A DNA stretch of 64,000 nucleotides from Lysobacteraceae bacterium SCN 69-320. Lineage in GTDB: Bacteria > Pseudomonadota > Gammaproteobacteria > Xanthomonadales > Rhodanobacteraceae. The first letter of the stretch is position 1, and every line of letters starts with the position of its first letter. The stretch spans positions 100,294 to 164,293 of the forward strand of contig MEFP01000009.1 in the NCBI GenBank assembly GCA_001725155.1. The letters are read 5' to 3'. The notes under the pieces are model-generated. The model ran no database searches. It was not told the DNA's origin and saw only the letters and a program-made list of their open reading frames with translations. Position numbers and translations under genes: made by a program. Below, piece after piece: positions 22,320 to 30,750 of this stretch.

Positions 22320-22781
22320 ATGCCGCTGCTGCGCGCCGTCGCCGTTGTGCTGATGCTGTCTTGCGCGCCGGCCGCGGCGCTGGAACCGCCGGCCTGGCTG
22401 GCCGGCCACTGGCGCAGCGAGCAGGACGGCCGCATCACCGACGAGGTCTGGCTGGCGCCGGCGCAGGGACTGATGACCGGCATGAGCCGCAGCCTCGGCG
22501 GCCCGCGCCCGTTCTTCGAATTCCTGCGCATCGAGCAGCGCGGCGTCGAGGTCCACTACCTGGCCCAGCCGCGCGGCGGCGCGGCGACGGAATTCCGCGC
22601 CGTGCAGGCCGATGCCGACAGCGCGGTGTTCGAGAACCCGACGCACGATTTCCCGCAGCGAATCGTCTACGAACGCCGCGCCGACGGCGGTCTGGCCGCA
22701 CGCATCGAGGGCACGATCGACGGCAAGCACCGCGTGGAGCGCTGGGACTATCGTCGCGTGAGCGCGCCGGAGGCCGACTAG
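22320..22781 (+). CDS. DUF6265 family exported protein
   Basis: A 153-residue protein with a signal peptide (MPLLRAVAVVLMLSCAPAAA). Family signatures are WLAGHWRSEQDGRITDEVW, GLMTGMSRSLGG, FEFLRIEQRG and FENPTHDFPQRIVYER. The fold is predicted to be a lipocalin-like barrel and the function is unknown. It is preceded by a weak Shine-Dalgarno-like GAGG and convergent with the next gene. Confidence 0.82.
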   Translation: MPLLRAVAVVLMLSCAPAAALEPPAWLAGHWRSEQDGRITDEVWLAPAQGLMTGMSRSLGGPRPFFEFLRIEQRGVEVHYLAQPRGGAATEFRAVQADADSAVFENPTHDFPQRIVYERRADGGLAARIEGTIDGKHRVERWDYRRVSAPEAD

Positions 22782-22863
22782 CGCGATGTTCCCGAGCCCT
22801 CGCTGCGCGGCATTGCGCATGGCGGGGATCAGACGGCACCGGTCATCGCCGGCGCACGCTCGC

Positions 22864-23430
22864 TCAGCGTAGACAGGGAGCGACGATCTCGCGTATCGCT
22901 GCCTGCTGCCCGTCCAGCGCGAGTTCGGCCTGGAATGCCGCGCTTTTCTTGTCCGGCGCGGCGACCGACAGACGCAGGCGCTTGGCGTCGGGCGCGGTGA
23001 CCGCGCGCAGGAGCTTGTCGAAACCGTCGGGCTTGCGGTTGTCCTGGCTGCGGCCAAAGATGAAGCCGTCGCCGTCCACGCCGTACCAGCCGTTGATGCC
23101 GCCGTTGACGTTGAGACCGGTGCCGCGCGTGTCGACGCTCCACTGGGCGGCGTCGTGCTCGGTGCCGAAACCGTCGGGGCCTTCGAACTGATCCAGCGGG
23201 AAGCCGCCGGCCGGTTCGTCCCTGGTCAGCACGACCTCGATGTTCAGCGAGCCGTTCGTCGCCGGATGACACGAGAACTCGAACTGCACCGGCGCGAGCT
23301 GCACGTTGCCGACGTGCGCGCTGCCGGAAAACCGCTGCTTGCGCAGCAGCGCGCCGTCCTCGGCGAGCGCCGGCAGCGCAACGGCCGCAAGGACCAGAAA
23401 ACCCATACCGATGTGCCACGTCCGCCGCAT
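22864..23430 (-). CDS. Exported protein of unknown function
   Basis: A 188-residue protein that I do not recognise. The signal peptide is MRRTWHIGMGFLVLAAVALP followed by ALAED. The mature part contains FSGSAHVGNVQLAPVQFEFS and GINGWYGVDGDGFIFGRSQD, suggesting a beta-rich fold, and has two cysteines (FSCHP and the C-terminal PCLR) that could form a disulfide. The ATG at 23430 has a good GGAGGCAG ribosome site; the longer open frame upstream lacks signal-peptide character. Confidence 0.75.
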   Translation of the reverse strand: MRRTWHIGMGFLVLAAVALPALAEDGALLRKQRFSGSAHVGNVQLAPVQFEFSCHPATNGSLNIEVVLTRDEPAGGFPLDQFEGPDGFGTEHDAAQWSVDTRGTGLNVNGGINGWYGVDGDGFIFGRSQDNRKPDGFDKLLRAVTAPDAKRLRLSVAAPDKKSAAFQAELALDGQQAAIREIVAPCLR

Positions 23431-23564
23431 AGCTGCCTCCGTCCGTCCCGGGATCGGCGCATGGTCGCGCAGCGGCGCTTTCGGCACAACGCGCGCGACT
23501 TCCGGCACTGGGTCAACAGCGGCGCCGGCGCGCAGGCTGCGGCTTCCGCGATCGAGGATTCCGC

Positions 23565-24017
23565 ATGCGCCACGAACAAGCCTGGCAGGACGCTCAACGT
23601 ATCGACACGCTGGTCCAGGCGGTCTACGCCTGCATCTCCGGCGCGGCCGGCGCGCCGCGCGACTGGGACCGCTTCCGCGCGCTGCATCGGCCCGACGCAC
23701 GCAGCCTGCGCACGGTCATCGACGCGGACGGGACACCGCGCGCGGAAAGTTTCAGCGTCGAGGAATACATCGCCAACGTCACGCCGTTCTTCGCGCAGAA
23801 TGCGTTCTTCGAGATCGAGACGGGCCAGCGCGTCGAACGCTTCGGCCAGGTCGCCCATGTCTGGAGCCGCTACGAGGCGCGCGTCGCGCCGGATGCGCCC
23901 GACCTGCTCAAGCGCGGCGCGAATTCGATCCAGCTGTTTCACGACGGCGCGCGCTGGTGGATCGCCTCGACGGTCTGGGACAACGAGCGCGACGGATTGC
24001 GTTTCGAGCTGTTCTGA
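23565..24017 (+). CDS. NTF2-like / SnoaL-like protein
   Basis: A 150-residue cytoplasmic protein whose pattern fits the NTF2-like cone fold: an N-terminal helix (IDTLVQAVYACISGAAG), WDRFRALHRPDA, a central EEYIANVTPFFAQNAFFE helix, and late strands VAHVWSRYEAR, NSIQLFHDGARWWIASTVW. Such proteins are small-molecule isomerases or binding subunits; the ligand is unknown. The ATG has GAGG upstream. Confidence 0.7.
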   Translation: MRHEQAWQDAQRIDTLVQAVYACISGAAGAPRDWDRFRALHRPDARSLRTVIDADGTPRAESFSVEEYIANVTPFFAQNAFFEIETGQRVERFGQVAHVWSRYEARVAPDAPDLLKRGANSIQLFHDGARWWIASTVWDNERDGLRFELF

Positions 24018-24130
24018 AGGCTGCGCGCCGCGTCGGCATGAACCGCCTCTGACGCGCGCGCCTGGCCGCGCTTGCCAGCCTGGTCGCGGCTGCGCCAGCC
24101 TGCGCCGAGGTCGTGAAGCAAGGAGCGCCG

Positions 24131-24778
24131 ATGGCGCGGCTGCATCACAGCGGGACATCGGCGCCGGTCGCCGCCGGCGGCGTACCCGGCGCGCGCGCGA
24201 GTCTCGCCAGCGTTCGCGCGGCCGCGCTGCGCTGCCGCGCCTGTCCGCTATGGGCATCGGCGACGCAGACCGTATTCGGCGAAGGCCCCGAGCATGCGCG
24301 CGACATGCTGATCGGCGAGCAGCCCGGCGACAGCGAGGATCTGCAAGGCCATCCCTTCGTCGGTCCGGCCGGCCAGCTGCTCGACCGTGCGCTGGCCGAA
24401 GCCGGCATCGACCGCAGCACCTTGTATCTGACCAACACGGTCAAGCACTTCAAATACCGCCTGCGCGGCAAGCGCCGCCTGCATGCGCGTGCCAGCGCGG
24501 CGGAACAGGCAGCCTGCCGCGTCTGGCTCGACGCCGAACTCGCGCGCGTGCGCCCGCAGCGCATCGTCTGCCTGGGCTCGATGGCGGCGCAGGCCCTGTT
24601 CGGCCGCAGCTTCCGTCTGCTGCTGGAACGCGGCCGCTGGCGCGAACTGCCCGGCGGCGCGCGCGCGTTGGCGACCGTGCATCCTTCCTATCTGCTGCGC
24701 CTGCGCGACCCGGATGAGCGCGCCGAAGCCTATGCGCTGTTCGTCGCCGAGCTAAGCCGGCTGGCCGAGCCCGCGTAG
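24131..24778 (+). CDS. udgX: UdgX-type uracil-DNA glycosylase / uracil-DNA binding protein
   Basis: UdgX proteins are iron-sulfur uracil-DNA glycosylase relatives that, in the characterised Mycobacterium member, excise uracil and become covalently bound to the abasic site through a histidine. Visible here: Cys35 and Cys38 (CRACPLW), Cys129 and Cys147 as 4Fe-4S ligands, motif A GEQPGD (62-67), the UdgX-specific KRRLH loop (114-118) with His118 as the expected nucleophile, and HPSYLLR near the end. The ATG at 24131 is chosen because AAGGAG lies 5 bases upstream; a GTG at 24113 is in frame. Its last 27 bases overlap the end of the convergent ycaQ-type gene. Confidence 0.9.
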   Translation: MARLHHSGTSAPVAAGGVPGARASLASVRAAALRCRACPLWASATQTVFGEGPEHARDMLIGEQPGDSEDLQGHPFVGPAGQLLDRALAEAGIDRSTLYLTNTVKHFKYRLRGKRRLHARASAAEQAACRVWLDAELARVRPQRIVCLGSMAAQALFGRSFRLLLERGRWRELPGGARALATVHPSYLLRLRDPDERAEAYALFVAELSRLAEPA

Positions 24779-26026
24779 CGCGCGCCTGAGCGGCGCGGCA
24801 AACGCGCGCGGCTCGCAGCGGCCGAGAGTGACCGCCGGCGTCTCGTGCCAGGCGGCGCAGTCGCGGATCGCCGCGGCCACGTCGGCGGCCAGGGACTCCT
24901 CGACGACCACGCCGTCTTCGAGAAACAGCGCCTTGATCTCGAAGCGGCCCTCGCGCCGATGGGCCTTGGCGTCGAGGCGGCCGACCAGACGCCCGCGGCG
25001 CAGTATCGGCAGCACGTAGTAGCCATAGCGGCGCTTGGCTTCGGGCGTATAGCACTCGATGCGGTAGTCGAAATCCATCAGCGCGGCGGCGCGCGCGCGA
25101 TCCCACACCAGCGGATCGAACGGCGACAGCAGGGTATTGTGGGTCGCGCGCAGGCCGCCGGCCGCGGCGCGGCGCAGCAGCGGTGCATGCTGCGCATGCA
25201 CGTAGGCCGGCTTGTCCCAGCCGTTGACGCGTACGCGGAGGATCTCGCCGCGCGCGAGCAGCGGCTCCAGCTCATCGGCGGTGACCTGCCGACCTAGGCG
25301 AAAATAGTCGGCGATCCAGCGCGCCGGCGTGATGCCGAGCGCCTTGACCGACCGTGCTATCCATTCCTGCTTGACCGCCTGCGGCGTCTGCGCCTCGCGT
25401 TCGACCCGATGACGCTGCGCGGCCTGCAGCACTCGCTCGGCAAGATCGTAGACGCGCTGGAAATTGTCGCGCCGCGCGACGAGCAGCTCGCCGGTGCCGA
25501 ACAGTGCCTCCAGCCAGCGCTTTTCCGCCTTCCAGCCCCACCAGCCGCTGCTGCCGCGGTTTTCGCCGGCGGCGAAATCGGCCGAGCGCACCGGACCGCG
25601 TTCGGTCACGTGCGCGAGCAGATCGTCGGTCTCGCGGCGATGGCTGCTGCGGATGCGCGCCGAATGGCGCTGGGCCCAGTGGCCGGCACGCGCCGGGCGG
25701 AAATCGCGGTGCAGGTCGAAGTCGGCCATCGGCGCGAAACAGGCTTCGTGGGCCCAGGTCTCGAACAGGCTGCCGCGCGCGAGCGCTTGGTCGAGCCAGG
25801 CCGGCGAGTACGCGCCCAGGCGCGAGAACAGCACGAGGTACGGACTGCGCGCGACGACGTGGATCGTGTCGATCTGCAGCAGTTGCATGCGCGCGACCGT
25901 CGCAAGCAGACGCGCCGGCGTGGCCTTGGCCCGCGGCGCCAGCAGCAGCCCCTGGGCGGCCAGTTGCAACAGCCGCGCCTGGGCCGGGGCTATGGTCGGA
26001 ACGGACGACTCGGCGAGCTGGTGCAT
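24752..26026 (-). CDS. YcaQ/AlkX-type winged-helix DNA glycosylase
   Basis: This HTH_42 family removes alkylated bases, and YcaQ itself unhooks interstrand crosslinks. The catalytic region LLQIDTIHVVARSPYLVLFS contains a QID motif (residues 51-53), matching the QxD form of the YcaQ/AlkX subgroup rather than the QxQ of AlkZ. Later signatures include SPFDPLVWDR, DFDYRIECY and RYGYYVLPIL. The 424 residues are the usual length. It converges on, and overlaps by 27 bases, the udgX gene, which is also a DNA-repair glycosylase gene. Confidence 0.9.
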   Translation of the reverse strand: MHQLAESSVPTIAPAQARLLQLAAQGLLLAPRAKATPARLLATVARMQLLQIDTIHVVARSPYLVLFSRLGAYSPAWLDQALARGSLFETWAHEACFAPMADFDLHRDFRPARAGHWAQRHSARIRSSHRRETDDLLAHVTERGPVRSADFAAGENRGSSGWWGWKAEKRWLEALFGTGELLVARRDNFQRVYDLAERVLQAAQRHRVEREAQTPQAVKQEWIARSVKALGITPARWIADYFRLGRQVTADELEPLLARGEILRVRVNGWDKPAYVHAQHAPLLRRAAAGGLRATHNTLLSPFDPLVWDRARAAALMDFDYRIECYTPEAKRRYGYYVLPILRRGRLVGRLDAKAHRREGRFEIKALFLEDGVVVEESLAADVAAAIRDCAAWHETPAVTLGRCEPRAFAAPLRRALRGLGQPA

Positions 26027-26101
26027 CGGGCAGGCGACAGGAAATGGCGGCGGCGCAGTGTAGCCCGGCGCTGCCGGTGCGCCGCGGCCAGCTGTCCTGA
26101 T

Positions 26102-27025
26102 TCAGCTGCTGCCGTTGTCGACCGGCGGTGCGCCGAGCAGCTTCAGATAGGTCTGGCCGCTGTGCTGCAGACCGGCCTCCGCGTACCAGTCGTCGTTCAG
26201 ATCAATCGTCCCCTGCAACGGCGAGCCGTTGCCGGGCTGGGTGTAGTTTTCCTTCTCCAGCTGCAGCAGGCGCTCGATGCCGTCCAGCGGCGCGATCAGC
26301 TCGAACGGCAGCTTGGGCTGGCCCGGGAACGAGCTGCGGATCCAGGCCAGATCCTGCCAGGCGTGCGGCACGATGTCGTCGACGTTGTAATAGCGGCTGT
26401 TGGTCATGGCGAACTGGCTCAGCAGCCAGCCGGCGAACACGTCGTTGCCGGCAGTCGGACCGGCGAAGGTCACCGGCCAGAAATCCAGCACGTTCTGGCC
26501 CGGCGAGAACTGCTGGTGCAGGTAGGCGGCCAGCATCGTCGCGAGCGCACCGCCGAGGCTGTGGCCGACGACCGCGGTCAGGTAGGGCCGCTGCGCCGCG
26601 CGCAGGAAGCTCGCGAGGTCGCCCTGGGTCGCATCCTTCAAGGTCAGCAGGCTGCCGAGACCGTGCAGCGAGCCGTTGGACACGCGCGCACCGGCCGGCG
26701 CGCCGCCGTAGGGCCACAGCGCGCTGCGGAACACGCTGAGATCCTGGCCGAACCAGTCGATCCAGAACGCCCGGGTCCGCGGATCGGTGACCGAGCCGCG
26801 GATCGCGATCGCATACTGGCCGCTGACCTTGTCCTGCGCGACGTAGACCTGATTGCCGCTGTCGGCGGCGTACCAGACCAGGTTCCAGTTGCCCTGGGTG
26901 GCCAGGCTGGTGTCGGCAAGCAGGCTGGCGATCGTCGCCTGATCCGGCGCGTACGCGATCGACGCCATGGTCATGCCGATCTGGCCGACGCTGTCGCCGG
27001 CGGTGGTGCTGAACGGTACGGTCAT
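26102..27025 (-). CDS. Class 3 lipase family protein
   Basis: A 307-residue triacylglycerol lipase-like serine hydrolase. The nucleophile elbow GHSLG has Ser156. IAIRGSVTD gives the upstream oxyanion strand, and YYNVDDIVPHAW likely carries the acid Asp. There is no signal peptide, so it is either cytoplasmic or exported by a route without an N-terminal signal. A GAGGAGG Shine-Dalgarno sequence supports the ATG at 27025. It is divergent from the helicase gene. The substrate is not determinable. Confidence 0.87.
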   Translation of the reverse strand: MTVPFSTTAGDSVGQIGMTMASIAYAPDQATIASLLADTSLATQGNWNLVWYAADSGNQVYVAQDKVSGQYAIAIRGSVTDPRTRAFWIDWFGQDLSVFRSALWPYGGAPAGARVSNGSLHGLGSLLTLKDATQGDLASFLRAAQRPYLTAVVGHSLGGALATMLAAYLHQQFSPGQNVLDFWPVTFAGPTAGNDVFAGWLLSQFAMTNSRYYNVDDIVPHAWQDLAWIRSSFPGQPKLPFELIAPLDGIERLLQLEKENYTQPGNGSPLQGTIDLNDDWYAEAGLQHSGQTYLKLLGAPPVDNGSS

Positions 27026-27360
27026 CGGAAACTCCTCCTCGCTGCGCCGCAGGGATGCGGCCGGTAGTTGCGGATGGGCGCGCCGCGGCGCGGCACGGCG
27101 ATTCTGGCAAAAAGCGCAGTAAAAAAATCCGTCTTTCCCTTTTTACGGCCGTGCCGCGGCGCCTCGCCGGCGGTCGCGGCACGGCGGCCGACGCGCGTCC
27201 CTCCCGGCACCCGCCGACCGGCCCTGGCGAGACCGAGTTATATTTTTATCTTTATTTTATTTTCGCGACGAAACAGAGCAAGCGCAGTCCGGCAACCCGG
27301 TCTATCAAGCATTTCGCGGCCGCATCGGCGACAATAGGCCGCCCCGCCGCGAGCCAGCCC
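27026..27360. other. Divergent intergenic region with AT-rich blocks
   Basis: This 335-base gap between the lipase gene (-) and the DEAD-box helicase gene (+) has two AT-rich islands unlike the surrounding DNA. At 27119-27146, GTAAAAA pairs with TTTTTAC across a 14-base loop. At 27238-27263 there are 26 bases with a single C, including TATATT as a possible -10. No protein-coding gene is seen. Confidence 0.6.
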
Positions 27361-29361
27361 ATGACCGAACCCACCGATAGCGCCCTGCCGACGCCGACCA
27401 CTTTCCGCGAGCTGAACCTGCCGGCACCGGTACTGAAGGCGCTGGACGAGGTCGGTTACGAGTCGCCGTCGCCCATCCAGGCCGCCACGATCCCGCCGCT
27501 GCTGGCCGGCCGCGACGTGCTCGGCCAGGCCCAGACCGGCACCGGCAAGACTGCTGCGTTCGCGCTGCCCATCCTCTCGCGGATCGACCCGACCAAAGCC
27601 TATCCCCAGGCGCTGGTGCTCGCGCCGACGCGCGAACTCGCGATCCAGGTCGCCGAGGCCTTCCAGAAGTACGCCGCCCACCTGCCCGGCTTCCAGATCC
27701 TGCCGATCTACGGCGGCCAGGGCTACGGCCCGCAGCTGCACGCGCTGCGCCGCGGCGTCCAGGTCGTCGTCGGCACGCCGGGCCGGGTCATCGACCATCT
27801 GAACCGCGGCACCCTGGACCTGTCCCAGCTGCAGTGCCTGGTGCTGGACGAAGCCGACGAGATGCTGCGCATGGGCTTCGTCGACGACGTCGAGGCCGTG
27901 CTGCAGAAGACCCCGCCGACACGCCAGATCGCGCTGTTCTCGGCAACGATGCCGGCGCCGATACGGCGCATCGCGCAGACCCACCTGAAGGACCCGGTCG
28001 AGGTCACGATCAAGGCCAAGACCACGACCGCGACGAACATCCGCCAGCGCTACTGGGCGGTCAGCGGCCTGCACAAGCTCGATGCGCTGACCCGCATCCT
28101 CGAAGCCGAGCCGTTCGACGCGATGATCATCTTCGCGCGCACCAAGGCCGCGACCGAGGAACTGGCGGAGAAGCTGGCCGCACGGGGGCTGGCCGCGGCG
28201 GCCATCAACGGCGACATCCAGCAGCAGCAGCGCGAACGCACGATCCAGCGCCTCAAGGACGGTCAGATCGACATCCTCGTGGCCACCGACGTGGCCGCGC
28301 GCGGCCTCGACGTGGAACGCATCAGCCATGTGCTGAACTACGACATTCCGTACGACACCGAGGCCTACGTCCACCGCATCGGCCGTACCGGCCGCGCCGG
28401 ACGCAGCGGCGACGCGATCCTGTTCGTCGCCCCGCGCGAGCGCGGCATGCTGCGCGCGATCGAACGCGCGACGCGCCAGCCCATCGAGTCGATGAATCTG
28501 CCGACCGTCGAGGCGGTCAACGACCAGCGCATCGCGCGCTTCAAGCAGCGCATCAGCGACACGCGCGCAGCCGGCGGGCTGGAACTGTTCCAGCAGCTCA
28601 TCGAGCAGTACGAGACCGAGCACGACGTGCCGGCCGTGGAGATCGCCGCGGCGCTGGCGCGGCTTGCGCAGGGCGACGTGCCGCTGCTGCTCGACGCCGA
28701 GCCGAAGTTCGAGCGCCACGAGCGCGAGAAATGGGCCGAGCGGCGCACCGGCGACCGCAATGAACGCCCGGCCCGCGGCGATCGGCCCGAGCGCGGCGGC
28801 CGCAGCGACAGGCCCGAGCGCAGTGATCGCGGCAATCGCAGCGACCGGCCCGAACGCGGCGAGCGCCCGGCGCGGCCGCCGCGCGAACGCGACGCCGCCG
28901 CACCCGCCTACCCGGCGGCCGGCGCTCCTGCCGCGACGACCGCCGACGCCGCGCCGCGCATCGAGCGCCCCGCCGCGCCGCCACCGCCGCGCGCCGATGT
29001 CGATGCGGCCGCACGCAAGCCGGCGCGGCGCGAACGCAGCGGCGCGCCCGAGGCCGGCATGGAGACATTCCGCATCGAGGTCGGCCACGACCACGGCGTG
29101 AAGCCGTCGAACATCGTCGGGGCGATCGCGAACGAGGCCGGCCTGGACAGCGCGAACATCGGCCGCATCGACATCCGCGGCGATCACAGCCTCGTCGACC
29201 TGCCCGCAGGCATGCCGTCGGATGTGTTCAAGCACCTGAAGAAGGTCTGGGTGTCCGGACAGCAGCTGCGCATCACGCGCGCCGACGAAGCGGCCGACAG
29301 CAGCCGTCCTGCGTCGCGACCGCGGCCGGGCGCGGGTCCGCGCAAGGGACGCGGCAAGTAA
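27361..29361 (+). CDS. deaD: DEAD-box ATP-dependent RNA helicase, DeaD/CsdA type
   Basis: Unwinds RNA, and in the E. coli family member assists 50S ribosome assembly and cold adaptation. Helicase motifs appear in order: AQTGTGKT (57-64), PTRELA, DEAD (163-166), SAT (194-196), ARGLD and HRIGRTGR. After the core comes an extended region ending in a low-complexity linker of repeated DRPER/SDRPER units (about residues 460-510) and a DbpA-like RNA-binding domain (FRIEVGHDHGVKPSNIVGAI). A basic tail (GAGPRKGRGK) closes the 666 residues. The upstream AT-rich leader suggests post-transcriptional or cold-responsive control. Confidence 0.93.
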   Translation: MTEPTDSALPTPTTFRELNLPAPVLKALDEVGYESPSPIQAATIPPLLAGRDVLGQAQTGTGKTAAFALPILSRIDPTKAYPQALVLAPTRELAIQVAEAFQKYAAHLPGFQILPIYGGQGYGPQLHALRRGVQVVVGTPGRVIDHLNRGTLDLSQLQCLVLDEADEMLRMGFVDDVEAVLQKTPPTRQIALFSATMPAPIRRIAQTHLKDPVEVTIKAKTTTATNIRQRYWAVSGLHKLDALTRILEAEPFDAMIIFARTKAATEELAEKLAARGLAAAAINGDIQQQQRERTIQRLKDGQIDILVATDVAARGLDVERISHVLNYDIPYDTEAYVHRIGRTGRAGRSGDAILFVAPRERGMLRAIERATRQPIESMNLPTVEAVNDQRIARFKQRISDTRAAGGLELFQQLIEQYETEHDVPAVEIAAALARLAQGDVPLLLDAEPKFERHEREKWAERRTGDRNERPARGDRPERGGRSDRPERSDRGNRSDRPERGERPARPPRERDAAAPAYPAAGAPAATTADAAPRIERPAAPPPPRADVDAAARKPARRERSGAPEAGMETFRIEVGHDHGVKPSNIVGAIANEAGLDSANIGRIDIRGDHSLVDLPAGMPSDVFKHLKKVWVSGQQLRITRADEAADSSRPASRPRPGAGPRKGRGK

Positions 29362-29675
29362 GTCGCGCGCCGCCGCTGCCACGCGCGCAGCGGCTGCCGA
29401 CCGGGCATTGCCACGCATGCGGCGGCCCGGCGCCCCGCTGCAGCGTCCACGGCGGCTCCAGCGACTCACCGCTCCCGCGCCGGGACATCGACCGGCGCGG
29501 CCCAGGCAACTCGCCCGGCAGGGCCTGCGCGCCGTGCAATCTGCCGGACCGCCGCGGCGCGATCGCCGTCGTTTCCACAAGCCCGGCGGCCGTCCGGCAC
29601 CGATCTGCCTGCGTGACGGCGGCTGGCACGTTCTCTGCGTCGTCCGCTTACCCAGCCCGCCGCGGAGACCGCGCC
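29362..29675. other. Gene-free stretch between deaD and the EF-hand protein gene
   Basis: About 314 bases of GC-rich DNA. No convincing open frame, terminator with U-tract or promoter was found. Confidence 0.5.
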
Positions 29676-29978
29676 ATGCGTATCGCCACCGCCATCCGAC
29701 CGTTGCTGCTGTCGCTGCCTGTCGTGCTCGCCGGCGCCGCGGCAGCGCAACAGCCGCCAGCGCAGCAGACCCCGAACAGACCGCCGCCGAACACGCTGGA
29801 ACCCTCGAAATCGCTGACCTCGATGGCTGACCTGGATCTCAACAAGGACGGCTTCATCGACAAGTCCGAAGTGCCGTCGGGCCACGAACTCGCCGGCAAG
29901 TTCGCGCGCCTGGACCGCAACAGCGACGGCAAGCTCGATGCGAGCGAGTTTGCCGCCTACCAGGACGAGAAGCGCTGA
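29676..29978 (+). CDS. Exported EF-hand protein
   Basis: A 100-residue protein with a signal peptide (residues 1-25, ending AAAAQQ) and a Pro/Gln-rich linker. Two canonical calcium-binding loops follow: Asp54-Asn56-Asp58-Phe60-Asp62-Glu65 and Asp80-Asn82-Asp84-Lys86-Asp88-Glu91. It is a likely periplasmic calcium binder. The ATG at 29676 is chosen because it gives the signal peptide and has GCGGAGA upstream. Confidence 0.85.
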   Translation: MRIATAIRPLLLSLPVVLAGAAAAQQPPAQQTPNRPPPNTLEPSKSLTSMADLDLNKDGFIDKSEVPSGHELAGKFARLDRNSDGKLDASEFAAYQDEKR

Positions 29979-30027
29979 GTCCCGAGCGCGACCCGGCGCC
30001 CGTCATCCCGTCCCCTGGAGGCCGCTC

Positions 30028-30480
30028 ATGAAAACCCACTGGGAATTCTTCAAGGAAAGCGATCACTCCTTCGGCATGTTCTATCCGCGGCACTACATCC
30101 TCGCCGGCTTCGACAGCTATGCCCAGGCGCGGCGCGCCGAGGAGGAACTGCGCCGGCAGGGTTTCACCGACGGCGAGGTGCGGTCGGCCACCGGCGAATT
30201 CGTCGTCAACGAGCTGGAATCAGCCGATGGTGCGAACTTCGTGGACCGGGCCAAGGCCTGGGTGGCGCGGTTCGTCGGCACCGAGGCCGGCTACATCGAC
30301 GACGACCTCGAACTCGCGCGCAACGGCGGCGCGTTCCTGTTCATCTACGCGCCCACCGATCCGGACTGCCGCCGCGCGATGGCCGCGCTGGAGCCGCAGC
30401 GTCCGGTGTTCGCCCGGCGCTATCTGTCGATGGCCATCGAGCGCCTGATCTATCCGGCCCGCGTGCAGCCCGACGTCTGA
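30028..30480 (+). CDS. Conserved hypothetical protein, possibly YflT-like stress protein
   Basis: A 150-residue soluble protein. The segment AGFDSYAQARRAEEELRRQG followed by FTDGEVR resembles the repeated-strand/helix unit of the general-stress YflT domain. The rest (FVGTEAGYIDDDLELARNGGAFLFIYAP) is consistent with a ferredoxin-like fold. The ATG at 30028 is preceded by CTGGAG; an upstream in-frame ATG at 29938 lies inside the EF-hand gene. Function is unknown. Confidence 0.65.
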   Translation: MKTHWEFFKESDHSFGMFYPRHYILAGFDSYAQARRAEEELRRQGFTDGEVRSATGEFVVNELESADGANFVDRAKAWVARFVGTEAGYIDDDLELARNGGAFLFIYAPTDPDCRRAMAALEPQRPVFARRYLSMAIERLIYPARVQPDV

Positions 30481-30750
30481 GCTCTCTGCCCGCCCGGGCC
30501 GTCCTGGCTCGGGCCGGCCCAGGCCGTCCCCGTATCGGACGGCGGCCGCGTGCGGCACGGCGCGAAAGTCAAGCCGGCGCGCCCGCACCAAAAGCTCATA
30601 TCGACACAGCCACGCGCGATGAACGGCGGACGCGGAATGCCGTTTCATTTAGCAACCGTTTAACCGGCGCGATGGCGTCATAGCCACGCCAAAGGCCCGC
30701 GACCGTGCGCCCAGCCGGCCGCGTCGCGCATCGCCATCCGAGGGAGAGTC

